From: Aliiglaciecola lipolytica
GTDB lineage: Bacteria; Pseudomonadota; Gammaproteobacteria; Enterobacterales; Alteromonadaceae
Reading direction: 5' to 3'
Assembly (NCBI RefSeq): GCF_018860635.1
Contig: NZ_JAHKPT010000021.1
Coordinates: forward strand, 342,674-406,673
DNA: 64,000 nucleotides
The position numbers and the translations under genes are program-made. Positions 35,818-45,582 of the stretch are shown here, piece after piece. Below the pieces are notes generated by a model. The model was not told where the DNA came from. It saw only the letters and a program-made list of their open reading frames with translations, and made no database searches. Positions within the stretch are counted from its first letter, which is position 1. Every line of letters begins with the position of its first letter.

Positions 35818-36138
35818 ATGGAAATCAAAGCACAATCTTTATATCAAGAAATGCAGGCAATGGCGTCAAATGCACAAATGGATGTTGCCCAGCTTCCTGG
35901 CACCAATCCTTCCTCCCATAATTTTGCCGAGATGCTAGGTCAGGCTATTAACACAGTTAATGATATGCAACTCGATGCCAAAGGCAAACAAGAGGCATTT
36001 GAGATGGGGGATCCGAATATGAGTTTAGCTGACGTCATGTTGACTAAAGAAAAATCCAGTATTGCTTTTGAAGCTACAGTACAAGTACGAAACAAAGTGC
36101 TAGAAGCTTACAAGCAAATCATGAACATGCCAGTTTAA
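35818..36138 (+). CDS. fliE: flagellar hook-basal body protein FliE
   Basis: The 106-residue protein ends LTKEKSSIAFEATVQVRNKVLEAYKQIMNMPV, split here into VMLTKEKSSIAFEA and VRNKVLEAYKQIMNMPV, the conserved FliE C-terminus. FliE joins the MS ring to the rod. The ATG at 35818 has GGAGCGAC upstream; an in-frame TTG at 35794 is rejected. It is first in the operon behind the sigma-54 promoter. Confidence 0.94.
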   Translation: MEIKAQSLYQEMQAMASNAQMDVAQLPGTNPSSHNFAEMLGQAINTVNDMQLDAKGKQEAFEMGDPNMSLADVMLTKEKSSIAFEATVQVRNKVLEAYKQIMNMPV

Positions 36139-36157
36139 CATAGCAAGAGGATAACTC

Positions 36158-37861
36158 GTGGCCGAGGCAACTAGCACTGAGCTTGCACTTAGTGACAATG
36201 ATAATTATTCAGACTCCACAGAACTAGAGCATAAATCTGGTTTCATGGACGCATTAGGTAGCGTAGATTTAATGCGCCAAGTAACCATAGTGATTGCTCT
36301 GGTAATTTGTATCGCCATTGCTATTTTTATTGTCATTTGGGCGCAAGAACCTACTTACCGCCCATTGGGCAAAATGGACACCCAAGAGCTTATCGAGACC
36401 CTTGATTATCTTGATCAAAATTATCCAGATTATATTCTTGAGGGTAATGTCGTTAAAGTTTTAGAAAGCGATTACAAAAATATAAAACTAAATATGACTC
36501 GTCAGGGGCTTTCTTCTTCTTCTGAAAACTCTGGTGCAGACATTATCATGCAAGACATGGGATTTGGGGTTTCACAACGGGTTGAAAAAGAACGTTTAAA
36601 ACACGCCAGAGAACAACAAATAGCGCGAACCATTGAGGAAATAAATGGGGTTAAACGGGCAAAAGTGTTACTAGCTTTACCGGTTGAAAACGTTTTTGCG
36701 CGACGTGAGAAAAAAGCCAGTGCAACTGTTGTTGTTACCTCTGGGCGAGGCTCTAGTTTATCAAATGAAGAAGTCGACGCGATTATTGATATTGTTGGTT
36801 CAGCCGTTCAAGGTATGGAACCAAGCCGAGTTACGGTCACAGATAGTAATGGCCGATTACTCAACTCCGGTTCTCAAGATGCAGCATCTGCGCGCTCAAG
36901 AAAAGAATATGAGTTAGAGAAACAGCGCGAGAATGCCTATTTAGAAAAAATCGATTCTATCTTGATCCCAGTATTGGGCTTAGGAAATTACACAGCGCAA
37001 GCTGACGTAACCATGGACTTCACCGCTGTTGAACAGACCCAGCGCCGATATAACCCAGATTTGCCGGCAATACGCAGTGAAATGCTGGTGGAAGAGAACA
37101 GCATAGGCGGAGCAATCGCAGGTATACCTGGAGCATTAACGAACCAACCGCCTTTAGATTCGACAATTCCTGAAAATGCCACTGGTAGTAATTCGCAAAC
37201 GACATTACCGGGTAGAAATTCTAAGGAAGAAACGCGAAATTACGAGTTAGATACTACAATTAGTCATACCAAGCAGCAGACTGGCTTTATTAAACGATTG
37301 AGTGTTTCGGTTGCAGTGGATTATATTACTGAAGTGGCAGAAGATGGCACTGAGTCAATCTCACCTAGAGCACAACAGGAATTACTTAATATTCGCCGTT
37401 TATTACAAGGTGGAATTGGATTTGATGTTACCCGTGGTGATTCGTTGGAAGTGGTGAGTATCCCCTTTAGTAGAGACGACGATTATGTGCCAGTTGAGGT
37501 TCCTTATTACAAAGAGGAATGGTTTGCGCAAACGGTAAAAGTAGCTGCCGGAGCGCTAATTATCATCGTCTTGATATTTGCCTTAGTTAGACCGATGTTA
37601 AGTCGTTTAATTAATCCTCAAGACACCACTGAAAGCGAAGACTTTGATGTTGATAGCGCGCTAGACTTAGGTGATGAAACCATTAGTATGTTATCTCAGG
37701 AATTTGATGAGGGGCAGGTTGGTTTTGCTGCAGACGGTTCTTTGATGTTGCCTGATTTACACAAAGATGAAGACGTATTAAAAGCGGTTCGCGCCTTAGT
37801 TGCCAATGAACCGGAATTATCAGCTCAGGTAGTAAAAGGCTGGTTGATGCAAGATGAGTAG
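36158..37861 (+). CDS. fliF: flagellar MS-ring protein FliF (GTG start)
   Basis: The 567-residue protein has two membrane helices (about residues 41-66, TIVIALVICIAIAIFIVIWA, and 450-473, AAGALIIIVLIFALVRPML) flanking a large periplasmic part. The family features YRPLGKMD, RVEKERLKHAREQQIARTIE and ARVxLALP-like AKVLLALPVEN are present, with a cytoplasmic FliG-binding tail. The length is normal. The start is GTG with AAGAGGATA upstream, 19 bases after fliE. Confidence 0.95.
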   Translation: MAEATSTELALSDNDNYSDSTELEHKSGFMDALGSVDLMRQVTIVIALVICIAIAIFIVIWAQEPTYRPLGKMDTQELIETLDYLDQNYPDYILEGNVVKVLESDYKNIKLNMTRQGLSSSSENSGADIIMQDMGFGVSQRVEKERLKHAREQQIARTIEEINGVKRAKVLLALPVENVFARREKKASATVVVTSGRGSSLSNEEVDAIIDIVGSAVQGMEPSRVTVTDSNGRLLNSGSQDAASARSRKEYELEKQRENAYLEKIDSILIPVLGLGNYTAQADVTMDFTAVEQTQRRYNPDLPAIRSEMLVEENSIGGAIAGIPGALTNQPPLDSTIPENATGSNSQTTLPGRNSKEETRNYELDTTISHTKQQTGFIKRLSVSVAVDYITEVAEDGTESISPRAQQELLNIRRLLQGGIGFDVTRGDSLEVVSIPFSRDDDYVPVEVPYYKEEWFAQTVKVAAGALIIIVLIFALVRPMLSRLINPQDTTESEDFDVDSALDLGDETISMLSQEFDEGQVGFAADGSLMLPDLHKDEDVLKAVRALVANEPELSAQVVKGWLMQDE

Positions 37862-37869
37862 GATTGAAC

Positions 37870-38907
37870 ATGCCTGATGAAGAGTTGACTGAATCCAGCG
37901 GATATGACGTTGGAAAATTAGAAGGTGTAGATAAAGCTGCAATTTTACTTTTGAGTTTATCAGAAGAGGATGCCGCACAAATTCTTAAACATTTAGAGCC
38001 CAAACAAGTACAGCGTTTGGGTCAAGCAATGGCGCAAATCGATGATATGACGCAGCCTAAAATCACGGCCGTGCATAAACATTTTATCGAAGAGATTCAA
38101 AATTACAGCACTATCGGTTTCCAAAGCCAAGACTTTGTGAAACGTGCGTTGACTGCTGCGCTAGGTGAAGATAAAGCGGCTAATCTTATTGATCAGATTC
38201 TGATGGGAAGTGGCGCGAAAGGTCTCGACTCCCTTAAGTGGATGGATTCTAAGCAAGTTGCCAGTATCATCCGAAATGAACATCCTCAAATTCAAACCAT
38301 CGTCATGTCTTACTTAGATGCGGAACAATCCGCAGAGATATTGTCGCAATTCCCAGAAAAAGTACGTTTAGATCTGATGATGCGGGTGGCCAATCTTGAA
38401 GAAGTGCAACCAGCAGCCTTGCAAGAATTAAATGAAATTATGGAAAAACAATTTGCCGGTCAAGCGGGTACGCAAGCGGCTAAAATGGGCGGCTTGAAAT
38501 CTGCAGCAGATATCATGAATTACCTTGATACCAATATCGAAGGTCAGTTGATGGACGCAATACGCGAGCAAGATGAGGAAATGAGTCAGCAAATCCAAGA
38601 CTTAATGTTTGTCTTTGATAACTTAGCTGATGTGGATGATCGTGCAATTCAGGCAATACTGCGTGAAGTGCAACAAGATTCATTGCTCAAAGCGATTAAA
38701 GGCGCCGATGAAGAACTGAAAAATAAAATCACTAAGAATATGTCCAAACGAGCTGCAGAAATGCTGATTGATGATTTAGAAGCGCTTGGTCCTGTTCGTA
38801 TTAGTGAAGTAGAGACAGCGCAAAAAGAAATTTTATCGGTGGCCAGAAGATTGGCTGATTCCGGAGAAATTATGCTTGGCGGTGGCGGCGGGGAAGAATT
38901 CCTATAA
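37870..38907 (+). CDS. fliG: flagellar motor switch protein FliG
   Basis: The 345-residue protein has the FliG N-terminal (KAAILLLSLSEEDAAQILKH), middle (EHPQIQTIVMSYLDAEQSA with EHPQ motif) and C-terminal torque domains (FVFDNLADVDDRAIQAILRE). The C-terminal domain includes the conserved charged pattern of DD and R residues. The ATG at 37870 has TAGGA 7 bases upstream; an in-frame TTG two codons earlier is less likely. It starts 8 bases after fliF. Confidence 0.95.
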   Translation: MPDEELTESSGYDVGKLEGVDKAAILLLSLSEEDAAQILKHLEPKQVQRLGQAMAQIDDMTQPKITAVHKHFIEEIQNYSTIGFQSQDFVKRALTAALGEDKAANLIDQILMGSGAKGLDSLKWMDSKQVASIIRNEHPQIQTIVMSYLDAEQSAEILSQFPEKVRLDLMMRVANLEEVQPAALQELNEIMEKQFAGQAGTQAAKMGGLKSAADIMNYLDTNIEGQLMDAIREQDEEMSQQIQDLMFVFDNLADVDDRAIQAILREVQQDSLLKAIKGADEELKNKITKNMSKRAAEMLIDDLEALGPVRISEVETAQKEILSVARRLADSGEIMLGGGGGEEFL

Positions 38908-38935
38908 TGGCACCTATTATTAAACGAGCTTTTTT

Positions 38936-39745
38936 GTGACGGATAAAAATGTGACTGAAAAAGATAACAGTGATAAAGACTTAAGTGATGACGACATTGC
39001 CGCTTGGGAATTGCCTGTCTTAGAAGAAACATTTGATGCCAATCCCAGCAAAACCAACGTATTTAATCGACAGTCAACCTGGAAATATGAACCTCCGGAG
39101 GTGGAAGAAGATGTCTTGCCTCCTACGGCCCAAGAAATCGAGCAAATCCGCGAATCTGCTTATCAAGAAGGTTTTGAACAAGGGAAAAAAGAAGGTCATC
39201 AAGCAGGTTATAATGATGGTAAAGAGTTAGGCCTGCAAGAAGGTAAAGAACAAGGTCTGCAAGAAGGTAAAGAGCAAGGTCTGGTCGAAGGAAAAGAACA
39301 AGTTGAGTCGCAAATAGAGTCTTGGCATGGGTTGATGGAACAGTTACATCAACCGGTATCCCAAGTTGAAGAGGTGTTGCAGTCTGAATTAGTCAAACTG
39401 GCCGTTTCCTTGGCAAAATCAGTTATTCGCACCGAAGTACAAACTAATCCAGAAATTCTATTTAACGCTTTAAACGAAGGCTTAAAAGCACTTCCTATCC
39501 ATGAATCTCAATATCAAATTCACATGCATCCTGACGATATCGAGCTGGTCAAAGAACGCTATACTCCTGAACAAATAGAAAAAAACGCTTGGGTATTTGT
39601 GGAAAACCAGAATATGTCGAGAGGAGGCTGTGATATCAGCACACAAAATAACGCAGTTGATGCTTCAATTGAACGAAGAGTGAAGGACGTGCTGAATAAA
39701 TTTTTGCTTGAGCAGGGACTTAGCGATATTGAAAGTGAGTCCTAA
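38936..39745 (+). CDS. fliH: flagellar export apparatus protein FliH (GTG start)
   Basis: The 269-residue protein has an acidic, disordered N-terminus. Glycine-spaced repeats (GKKEGHQAGYNDGKELG and two copies of LQEGKEQG, about residues 81-120) are typical of FliH GxxxG segments. The C-terminal FliI-binding domain (about 130-260) includes AVSLAKSVIRTEVQTNPEIL and RGGCDISTQNNAVDASIERR. It is a negative regulator and stator of the FliI ATPase. The start is a GTG at 38936; a second GTG at 38951 is also possible. No strong ribosome site precedes either. Confidence 0.9.
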   Translation: MTDKNVTEKDNSDKDLSDDDIAAWELPVLEETFDANPSKTNVFNRQSTWKYEPPEVEEDVLPPTAQEIEQIRESAYQEGFEQGKKEGHQAGYNDGKELGLQEGKEQGLQEGKEQGLVEGKEQVESQIESWHGLMEQLHQPVSQVEEVLQSELVKLAVSLAKSVIRTEVQTNPEILFNALNEGLKALPIHESQYQIHMHPDDIELVKERYTPEQIEKNAWVFVENQNMSRGGCDISTQNNAVDASIERRVKDVLNKFLLEQGLSDIESES

Positions 39746-39748
39746 ACC

Positions 39749-41083
39749 ATGTCACAACAGCTGCTTGATCGAATTAAATCACTGCAAAGCCAAATCCCTG
39801 AAGCACATACTGTTGCATCTGGTAAATTAGTCAGAGGCATAGGCTTAACGCTAGAAGCGGTTGGCTGTCAAATGCCGGTGGGAAGTCAATGTTTAGTTAA
39901 AACAGTAGACGGACAGATTGAAGCTGAAGTCGTCGGGTTTGCGGAACACATCACTTATCTTATGCCTACCGAAGCGGTTAAAGGGATAGTGCCTGGCTCC
40001 CGTGTAGAACCACTCAATCGCGAGCCTGGTTTGCCTGTTGGCATGTCTTTGTTAGGACGTGTAGTTGATGGTAATGGTCAACCATTAGACGGCCTTGGTG
40101 CGATTAAAGCAGAAAAAAGAGTTCCACTGAGCAAAGCACCCATCAACCCCTTATCCCGTAAACCTATCACTAACCCTTTGGATGTTGGCGTTCGCGCGAT
40201 TAACTCAATGATTACCGTTGGTGAAGGCCAAAGAATGGGATTGTTTGCAGGTAGTGGTGTAGGCAAAAGTGTGTTGTTGGGGATGATGACTCGCGGCACC
40301 TCAGCCGATGTTGTGGTAGTTGGGTTAGTGGGTGAACGTGGCCGCGAAGTAAAAGAATTTATTCAAGATATTTTAGGTGATCAAGAAAGGCAAAAGTCAG
40401 TGGTTGTGGCGTCTCCTGCAGACACTTCACCATTAATGCGACTTAAAGGTTGCGAAACCGCGGTGGCTATCGCTGAATATTTTCAAGATAAAGGCCTTAA
40501 TGTGCTGCTGCTAATCGATTCATTAACCCGATACGCAATGGCGCAACGTGAAATTGCCTTAGCGGTTGGTGAGCCGCCAGCAACCAAAGGGTATCCACCC
40601 TCAGTATTTGCCAGGTTGCCTGCATTAGTGGAAAGGGCCGGAAACGGTAAAGAAGGTCAGGGATCTATTACTGCGTTTTACACTGTGTTGACCGAAGGTG
40701 ATGATTTACAAGATCCCATTGCAGATTCAGCGCGGGCGATTCTTGATGGTCATATCGTACTATCAAGAAATCTAGCCGAAGCTGGTCACTATCCGGCAAT
40801 CGATATTGAAGCTTCTATCAGTCGTGTTATGCCAATGGTTGTGAGTGAAGAACACCTAATGGCGAGTCGTCGGATTAAACAGGTATATTCAAATTATCAA
40901 CAGAACAAAGATCTAATCAATATCGGTGCTTATACAAAAGGAACTGACCCTAGAATGGATTTAGCCATAGCTGCTGAACCCGTAATCAACACGTTCCTGC
41001 AGCAAGGCATGAAACAAATATTGCCCTATGATGAATGTCTTGAAGGGATGATGTCTTTGACAAAAGGTTTGGGTAACGGCTAA
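39749..41083 (+). CDS. fliI: flagellum-specific ATPase FliI
   Basis: The 444-residue protein has Walker [18 protein letters not shown] (about residues 165-181), [14 protein letters not shown], Walker [21 protein letters not shown], and [15 protein letters not shown], all signature segments of the FliI/YscN type III export ATPases. The length is normal. It starts 3 bases after fliH and its stop overlaps the fliJ start by one base (TAATG). Confidence 0.96.
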   Translation: MSQQLLDRIKSLQSQIPEAHTVASGKLVRGIGLTLEAVGCQMPVGSQCLVKTVDGQIEAEVVGFAEHITYLMPTEAVKGIVPGSRVEPLNREPGLPVGMSLLGRVVDGNGQPLDGLGAIKAEKRVPLSKAPINPLSRKPITNPLDVGVRAINSMITVGEGQRMGLFAGSGVGKSVLLGMMTRGTSADVVVVGLVGERGREVKEFIQDILGDQERQKSVVVASPADTSPLMRLKGCETAVAIAEYFQDKGLNVLLLIDSLTRYAMAQREIALAVGEPPATKGYPPSVFARLPALVERAGNGKEGQGSITAFYTVLTEGDDLQDPIADSARAILDGHIVLSRNLAEAGHYPAIDIEASISRVMPMVVSEEHLMASRRIKQVYSNYQQNKDLINIGAYTKGTDPRMDLAIAAEPVINTFLQQGMKQILPYDECLEGMMSLTKGLGNG

Positions 41084-41520
41084 TGGCGCAGCGGCAGTTA
41101 GAATTAGTAGCAAGGTGGGAAAAAGACAAAGAAGATCGTCTTGCTCAGGATTTTCAGTTGGCTCAACAACATGCCGAGTTAAACAAGCAAAAGCTGTCGA
41201 GCTTAGAAGGCTATCGCCTTGATTATTTGCGTCAGACGCAGATGAAGGGAGCAGGAGCGCTCAATATTGATAAATTTAATAAGTTACATTCATTTATTGG
41301 CAAATTAGATAGAGCCTGTCAGCAACAAATGCAAGTGCATAATCAATCTGTTTTAGTTGCTGAACAACGCAAAAATCTTTGGTTAGCGCAACAGCGTAAA
41401 CGCAAAGCTGTGGAGATGCTGTTAGAGAAAAAACGTCAAGCGCAAGAAGTGAGGAATAATAAACTTGAACAGCTGTTTATGGACGAGCTTTCAACCCAAC
41501 GCTTTATCCGCAATCAGTAA
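41083..41520 (+). CDS. fliJ: flagellar export chaperone FliJ
   Basis: The 145-residue protein is almost wholly helical and charged with a coiled-coil pattern. LSSLEGYRLDYLRQTQMKGA and VLVAEQRKNLWLAQQRKRKA match FliJ. FliJ inserts in the FliI hexamer centre. It is probably the last gene of the fliE transcript, since a sigma-54 promoter follows. Confidence 0.9.
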   Translation: MAQRQLELVARWEKDKEDRLAQDFQLAQQHAELNKQKLSSLEGYRLDYLRQTQMKGAGALNIDKFNKLHSFIGKLDRACQQQMQVHNQSVLVAEQRKNLWLAQQRKRKAVEMLLEKKRQAQEVRNNKLEQLFMDELSTQRFIRNQ

Positions 41521-41549
41521 TTTGTTCTTTCTAGCCCTTATTTGACAGG

Positions 41550-41566
41550 TTGGAACACTCTTTGCT
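41550..41566 (+). promoter_or_regulatory. sigma-54 promoter upstream of fliK
   Basis: TTGGAACACTCTTTGCT has GG at 41552-41553 and GC at 41564-41565, exact RpoN spacing, with TTTGCT at -12 and one mismatch in the -24 box (A for C after GG). The predicted start of transcription is near 41576, so the fliK start must lie downstream. The TTG at 41550 that extends the fliK frame is part of the -24 element rather than a start codon. Confidence 0.78.
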
Positions 41567-41624
41567 GTATCCAGTTAAGATGATTGATTTAAGCCATAAA
41601 TCAATGCTGAAACGGGAATTAGAG

Positions 41625-43850
41625 ATGCAAGATATTGCCACCACTAAATCAGAAATTGCCGCCTTGGTAACCAAGGTGAATGATTATTCTGGCAACAATT
41701 TTAATCAACAGCAAGAGTTTGGTTCGTATTTGAAACAAGCCGATAGAGTATATGGCTATCCTGATGAGCCTCGTAAAAATCATACTGCTCAGGAAAATAT
41801 AAAGCCCGTTGATGAAAATCAAAAAAATGCGCTGCGCGAAAAAAGCAAAGATGATTCGCGAGAATACGCTAAGCCTGTTGAGCAAAAATCTTCCAATCAT
41901 GCACCTCAGAGCTCGCATACAGATAATCCTCAAACCTCAGGCTCTAAAGACAGTCTTGATTCAACAGTACAAGACGTCCAAGAACAAGTTAGTGTAAGTG
42001 GCCAAACGAAAGGGCTTAATTCAAAGCATCATTCGGAACAAGCTAACGGCGTTGAAGAGTCAAAATTGAACAAAGCAGGAGATGAAAGTGAGCTTATCTC
42101 TGCTGAACAAAAAGATCTGGAAAATACGGTTTCAACGTCTCTTGAACAGGATAGTCGTAATCTTGATGAATCTGTTTCCGAACAAGGAATGGTTGACGAA
42201 GCTAGCCTAATAGATTGGTTATCATTGTTGGAAAAAAGCATTGCCAAAGCGACTGATGGTGGCGAACCGCAAGTAAAAGAAGAAGGGGAGTTGCTAGACC
42301 CTTCGATAGCCGAAAAACTCTCAACTGATCAATCTGCATTGGAGTCAGATGAAGGTATCGATTTAGCGGCGTTTAATGCTTTACTACCAACTGAAAATTC
42401 TGAATTGGTAAATGATGATGTTCAATCTGAAGTTAACATCACAAATAGTGAACTGGAAGTGAGCAGTCAAGAAACGATTTTGGCGAGTGTCGATAATTTG
42501 TCAAACGATGAGTCAAACAAAGTGGAAAGGAACGATATTTCACTAGAGCAAGAAACCAAGTCAACATTGGAAAAATTGACGACCTTAATCACTGAATTAC
42601 AAGCTGCGTTTAAAGCATCCCAGCAAAACACGGAAAGTGGTGAAGTAGAATCCTTAGATCAACTGTTAACTCGCATTAGCGAATTTGTCGAACAGATTGA
42701 TCCCAAGGTCATGGAAAAATTACAGCAAAGTTTAACACTTGAGTCAGAAGCGGGGGCGGTGTCAAATAACATGCTGGCGGACACAGAAATGCCCACGGAT
42801 AACGCTATCACTGAAGATATGCAGTTACTGTTAGATTTACTGGCCGTTTCAAACGTCACAGATGCAACCACTAAGATGCCGGCGAATAGCAATACTCAGC
42901 CCAGTGACGAGCAAACAATAACATCGCAAGCGCAAAATATTACAACTATTGCAAATCAAGAATTAACAGCCTCGGGTAAACAACTGGATAAAAGTGTTCG
43001 TGCATTACTCGATATACCTTCTGACAAACTTGACGCGGCCTTAGCAAATCTGGCTCAGCGGTTAGACGTTAAACCGTCTACTGACCAAGCTGACACCTCT
43101 GGCACTAGCATTAAAACTGATTTTATCAGTGCTCTTAAAAGTGGGGTTGAAGAGGTAAAAGCGCAAATTAAGCAAGGTCATCAACCGGCAATAGATTTAT
43201 CTACATTGGTAACTGATGCTGCAACTAAAGTCGGTGCAATGCCAATTGTGCCAGAAGTGTTGGATCAATCGGTGACTCGATTTAACCAAAGCTTAGAATT
43301 GGCGAGTCAATTAAATGCCAAAATAGAACAGTTGCAGCATCATTTTGTATCTGAAAAAACATTAGTGAAAGAAAATATAAATCAGGCGCAACATTTGCAA
43401 ACTAAACAAGGTCAGCAGTTAGCGCAATTTGATAAAGCGGTGAATATCACTCGCAATGAAGGTTTGCAGCAGTTAACTGAAAAAGTGCGCTGGATGGCGA
43501 ATCAAAACAATTTGCAAGCCGAGATTCGTTTAGATCCGCCGGACTTGGGAGCCATGAAAGTGCGTCTGAACATGTCTGGTGACACCGCGAGCGTCAATAT
43601 TGTGGTGCAATCGCAACAGGCCCGCGATGTGCTTGAGCAGGCAACACCAAGACTAAAAGAACTACTTGAACAGCAAGGTATTGAACTTGGGCAGTCTTCA
43701 GTACAACAGGAACAAAATGATAAGGGGCAACAAGATTCAGAATATGTTGGCACTCATCAAGCAGAAGAGAATATGCAAGGGGAAGAGTCTCAGGTTATTG
43801 AGCAACGAATTTCCCATGGCAGATTAGGTGGAATAGACTACTTTGTGTAA
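41625..43850 (+). CDS. fliK: flagellar hook-length control protein FliK
   Basis: The 741-residue protein has a long, acidic, Ser/Gln/Glu-rich N-terminal region without defined domains. The conserved FliK C-terminal domain (about 610-705) contains EIRLDPPDLGAMKVRLNMSG, VNIVVQSQQARDVLEQATPR and LLEQQGIELGQSSV. It measures hook length and triggers the export specificity switch. The ATG at 41625 is chosen because GGGA lies 7 bases upstream and the sigma-54 promoter at 41550 excludes earlier starts. ATGs at 41580 and 41604 are possible but have poor ribosome sites. It is longer than enteric FliK, as in many marine relatives. Confidence 0.88.
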   Translation: MQDIATTKSEIAALVTKVNDYSGNNFNQQQEFGSYLKQADRVYGYPDEPRKNHTAQENIKPVDENQKNALREKSKDDSREYAKPVEQKSSNHAPQSSHTDNPQTSGSKDSLDSTVQDVQEQVSVSGQTKGLNSKHHSEQANGVEESKLNKAGDESELISAEQKDLENTVSTSLEQDSRNLDESVSEQGMVDEASLIDWLSLLEKSIAKATDGGEPQVKEEGELLDPSIAEKLSTDQSALESDEGIDLAAFNALLPTENSELVNDDVQSEVNITNSELEVSSQETILASVDNLSNDESNKVERNDISLEQETKSTLEKLTTLITELQAAFKASQQNTESGEVESLDQLLTRISEFVEQIDPKVMEKLQQSLTLESEAGAVSNNMLADTEMPTDNAITEDMQLLLDLLAVSNVTDATTKMPANSNTQPSDEQTITSQAQNITTIANQELTASGKQLDKSVRALLDIPSDKLDAALANLAQRLDVKPSTDQADTSGTSIKTDFISALKSGVEEVKAQIKQGHQPAIDLSTLVTDAATKVGAMPIVPEVLDQSVTRFNQSLELASQLNAKIEQLQHHFVSEKTLVKENINQAQHLQTKQGQQLAQFDKAVNITRNEGLQQLTEKVRWMANQNNLQAEIRLDPPDLGAMKVRLNMSGDTASVNIVVQSQQARDVLEQATPRLKELLEQQGIELGQSSVQQEQNDKGQQDSEYVGTHQAEENMQGEESQVIEQRISHGRLGGIDYFV

Positions 43851-43943
43851 TAGATGCGTGATTGTTTGATTTGAATCGATCCGTCAAAGCAATTTATTGA
43901 TACAATCCACCTAATAGTCACAACAAATTTAACTGAGAAGACA

Positions 43944-44465
43944 ATGGCAGAAGAAGAGTTACAAATGGAAGAGGGCGGTAAAGGCAAAATGATGATTATT
44001 ATCATCATCGCTGTAGTCTTGATTGGCGGTGGTGCTGCAGCCTATTTTTTACTTGGTAGTTCAGATGAGCCAGATATGGCAGTTAATTCTGAAATGACAG
44101 CAGAGTCAGGTGACGATGGCGCTGCGATGTCCTCTGCTAATAAAGGAACGGCTCTGTATGTGGCGATGCCACGTCCATTTGTGTTTAATGTCCCTGGACA
44201 AGGTAAAGACCGTTTAGCACAAATAAAAGTGCAATTGATGGTGCGCGGAACCGATAATGAAGAATTGGCGAAAATGCACGTCCCTTTAATTGAAGGCACC
44301 TTGTTAAAAGTATTCAGTAGTTCAAATGCAGATGATTTAGTCACTGAGGCCGGTAAAGTTTCATTAAGAGACCAAGCAGGCAGAGAAGTACAAAAAGTAT
44401 TAAAAGAAACAGTCGGTAATGAAGTAGTTGAACAAGTACTATTCACTGGCTTTGTAATGCAATAA
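43944..44465 (+). CDS. fliL: flagellar basal body-associated protein FliL
   Basis: The 173-residue protein has one N-terminal membrane helix (about residues 14-36, MMIIIIIAVVLIGGGAAAYF) and a periplasmic FliL domain with PFVFNVPGQGKDRLAQIKVQ and a C-terminal VEQVLFTGFVMQ. FliL supports stator function. It lies 93 bases after fliK with TGAGAAGA as ribosome site. The gap has no clear promoter. Confidence 0.92.
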   Translation: MAEEELQMEEGGKGKMMIIIIIAVVLIGGGAAAYFLLGSSDEPDMAVNSEMTAESGDDGAAMSSANKGTALYVAMPRPFVFNVPGQGKDRLAQIKVQLMVRGTDNEELAKMHVPLIEGTLLKVFSSSNADDLVTEAGKVSLRDQAGREVQKVLKETVGNEVVEQVLFTGFVMQ

Positions 44466-44496
44466 TCGGTAAATGTTGATTTAAGCGAGCAAAACT

Positions 44497-45555
44497 TTGA
44501 GCGATTTATTATCACAAGACGAAATTGACGCGCTACTCCACGGTGTTGATGACGTTGAAGAAGACGATACAGAGGATCTCGAATCTGATGGTTCGATGAT
44601 TGAGTACGACTTTTCTTCACAAGACCGCATTGTGCGTGGCCGTATGCCCACGCTGGAAATTGTGAATGAGCGATTTGCAAGACACATGCGTGTGAGCTTG
44701 TTCAACATGATGCGTCGCTCTGCAGAGGTATCAATCAACGGTATTCAGATGATTAAGTTTGGTGAATATATCCATACGTTGTTTGTGCCTACAAGTTTAA
44801 ATATGGTTCGTTTTAGACCACTCAAAGGTACTGGTTTAATTACCATGGAAGCGCGTTTGGTTTTCATTTTAGTTGACAACTTTTTTGGTGGTGACGGTCG
44901 CTATCATGCAAAAATTGAAGGCCGTGAGTTCACACCAACTGAACGACGCATAACCCAAATGTTACTTAAATTAATTTTTGAAGATTACAAAGAAGCATGG
45001 GCGCCTGTGATGGATGTTTCTTTTGAATATTTAGATTCAGAAGTGAATCCGGCAATGGCTAATATCGTCAGCCCCACAGAAGTGGTCGTGATCAGTTCGT
45101 TTCATATTGAGCTAGATGGGGGAGGTGGTGATTTTCACGTCTCGTTACCTTACTCTATGTTAGAGCCGATTCGAGAATTATTGGATGCCGGCGTGCAAAG
45201 TGATAAGGAAGACACTGATTTACGCTGGAGTAAAGCGCTTCGAGATGAAATCCTCGATGTGACAGTGGCTGTATCAACCCATATGTTAGATGTGGACATC
45301 TCCCTACAAAGGTTAATGGATTTTGAACCTGGCGATATTATTCCGATTGAAATGCCTGAAACAATAACCGTATTGATTGAGGAGTTACCCACGTTTAGGG
45401 CCAAACTAGGCCGCTCACGAGACAATATAGCGGTAAAAATTACGGAAAAGATTCCACGACCCACTTCAGTTAAATCTGAATTGCAATTATTAACGAAAGG
45501 CGGACGCCGAATAGACAGTGATGCTGAACTTTCTATACTTGAGGAAGATTTATGA
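44497..45555 (+). CDS. fliM: flagellar motor switch protein FliM (TTG start)
   Basis: The 352-residue protein begins SDLLSQDEIDALLHGVDDV, the conserved FliM N-terminus that binds phospho-CheY. This forces the start to the TTG at 44497, since no ATG or GTG in frame precedes it closely. The middle domain (FARHMRVSLFNMMRRSAEVS, YGEYIHT-like FGEYIHTLFVPTSLN) and C-terminal SpoA domain (about 270-340) are complete. It lies 31 bases after fliL. Confidence 0.95.
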   Translation: MSDLLSQDEIDALLHGVDDVEEDDTEDLESDGSMIEYDFSSQDRIVRGRMPTLEIVNERFARHMRVSLFNMMRRSAEVSINGIQMIKFGEYIHTLFVPTSLNMVRFRPLKGTGLITMEARLVFILVDNFFGGDGRYHAKIEGREFTPTERRITQMLLKLIFEDYKEAWAPVMDVSFEYLDSEVNPAMANIVSPTEVVVISSFHIELDGGGGDFHVSLPYSMLEPIRELLDAGVQSDKEDTDLRWSKALRDEILDVTVAVSTHMLDVDISLQRLMDFEPGDIIPIEMPETITVLIEELPTFRAKLGRSRDNIAVKITEKIPRPTSVKSELQLLTKGGRRIDSDAELSILEEDL

Positions 45556-45582
45556 GCGTCTGCAAAAACGAGGTAAAGAACA

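Noticed and set aside
39181-39300. Short direct repeats in DNA, possible CRISPR-like or regulatory repeats
   Set aside because: They lie in frame within fliH and encode the glycine-spaced repeats typical of FliH.
41550-41624. fliK start at TTG 41550
   Set aside because: The TTG coincides with the -24 element of a well-spaced sigma-54 promoter and has no usable ribosome site.
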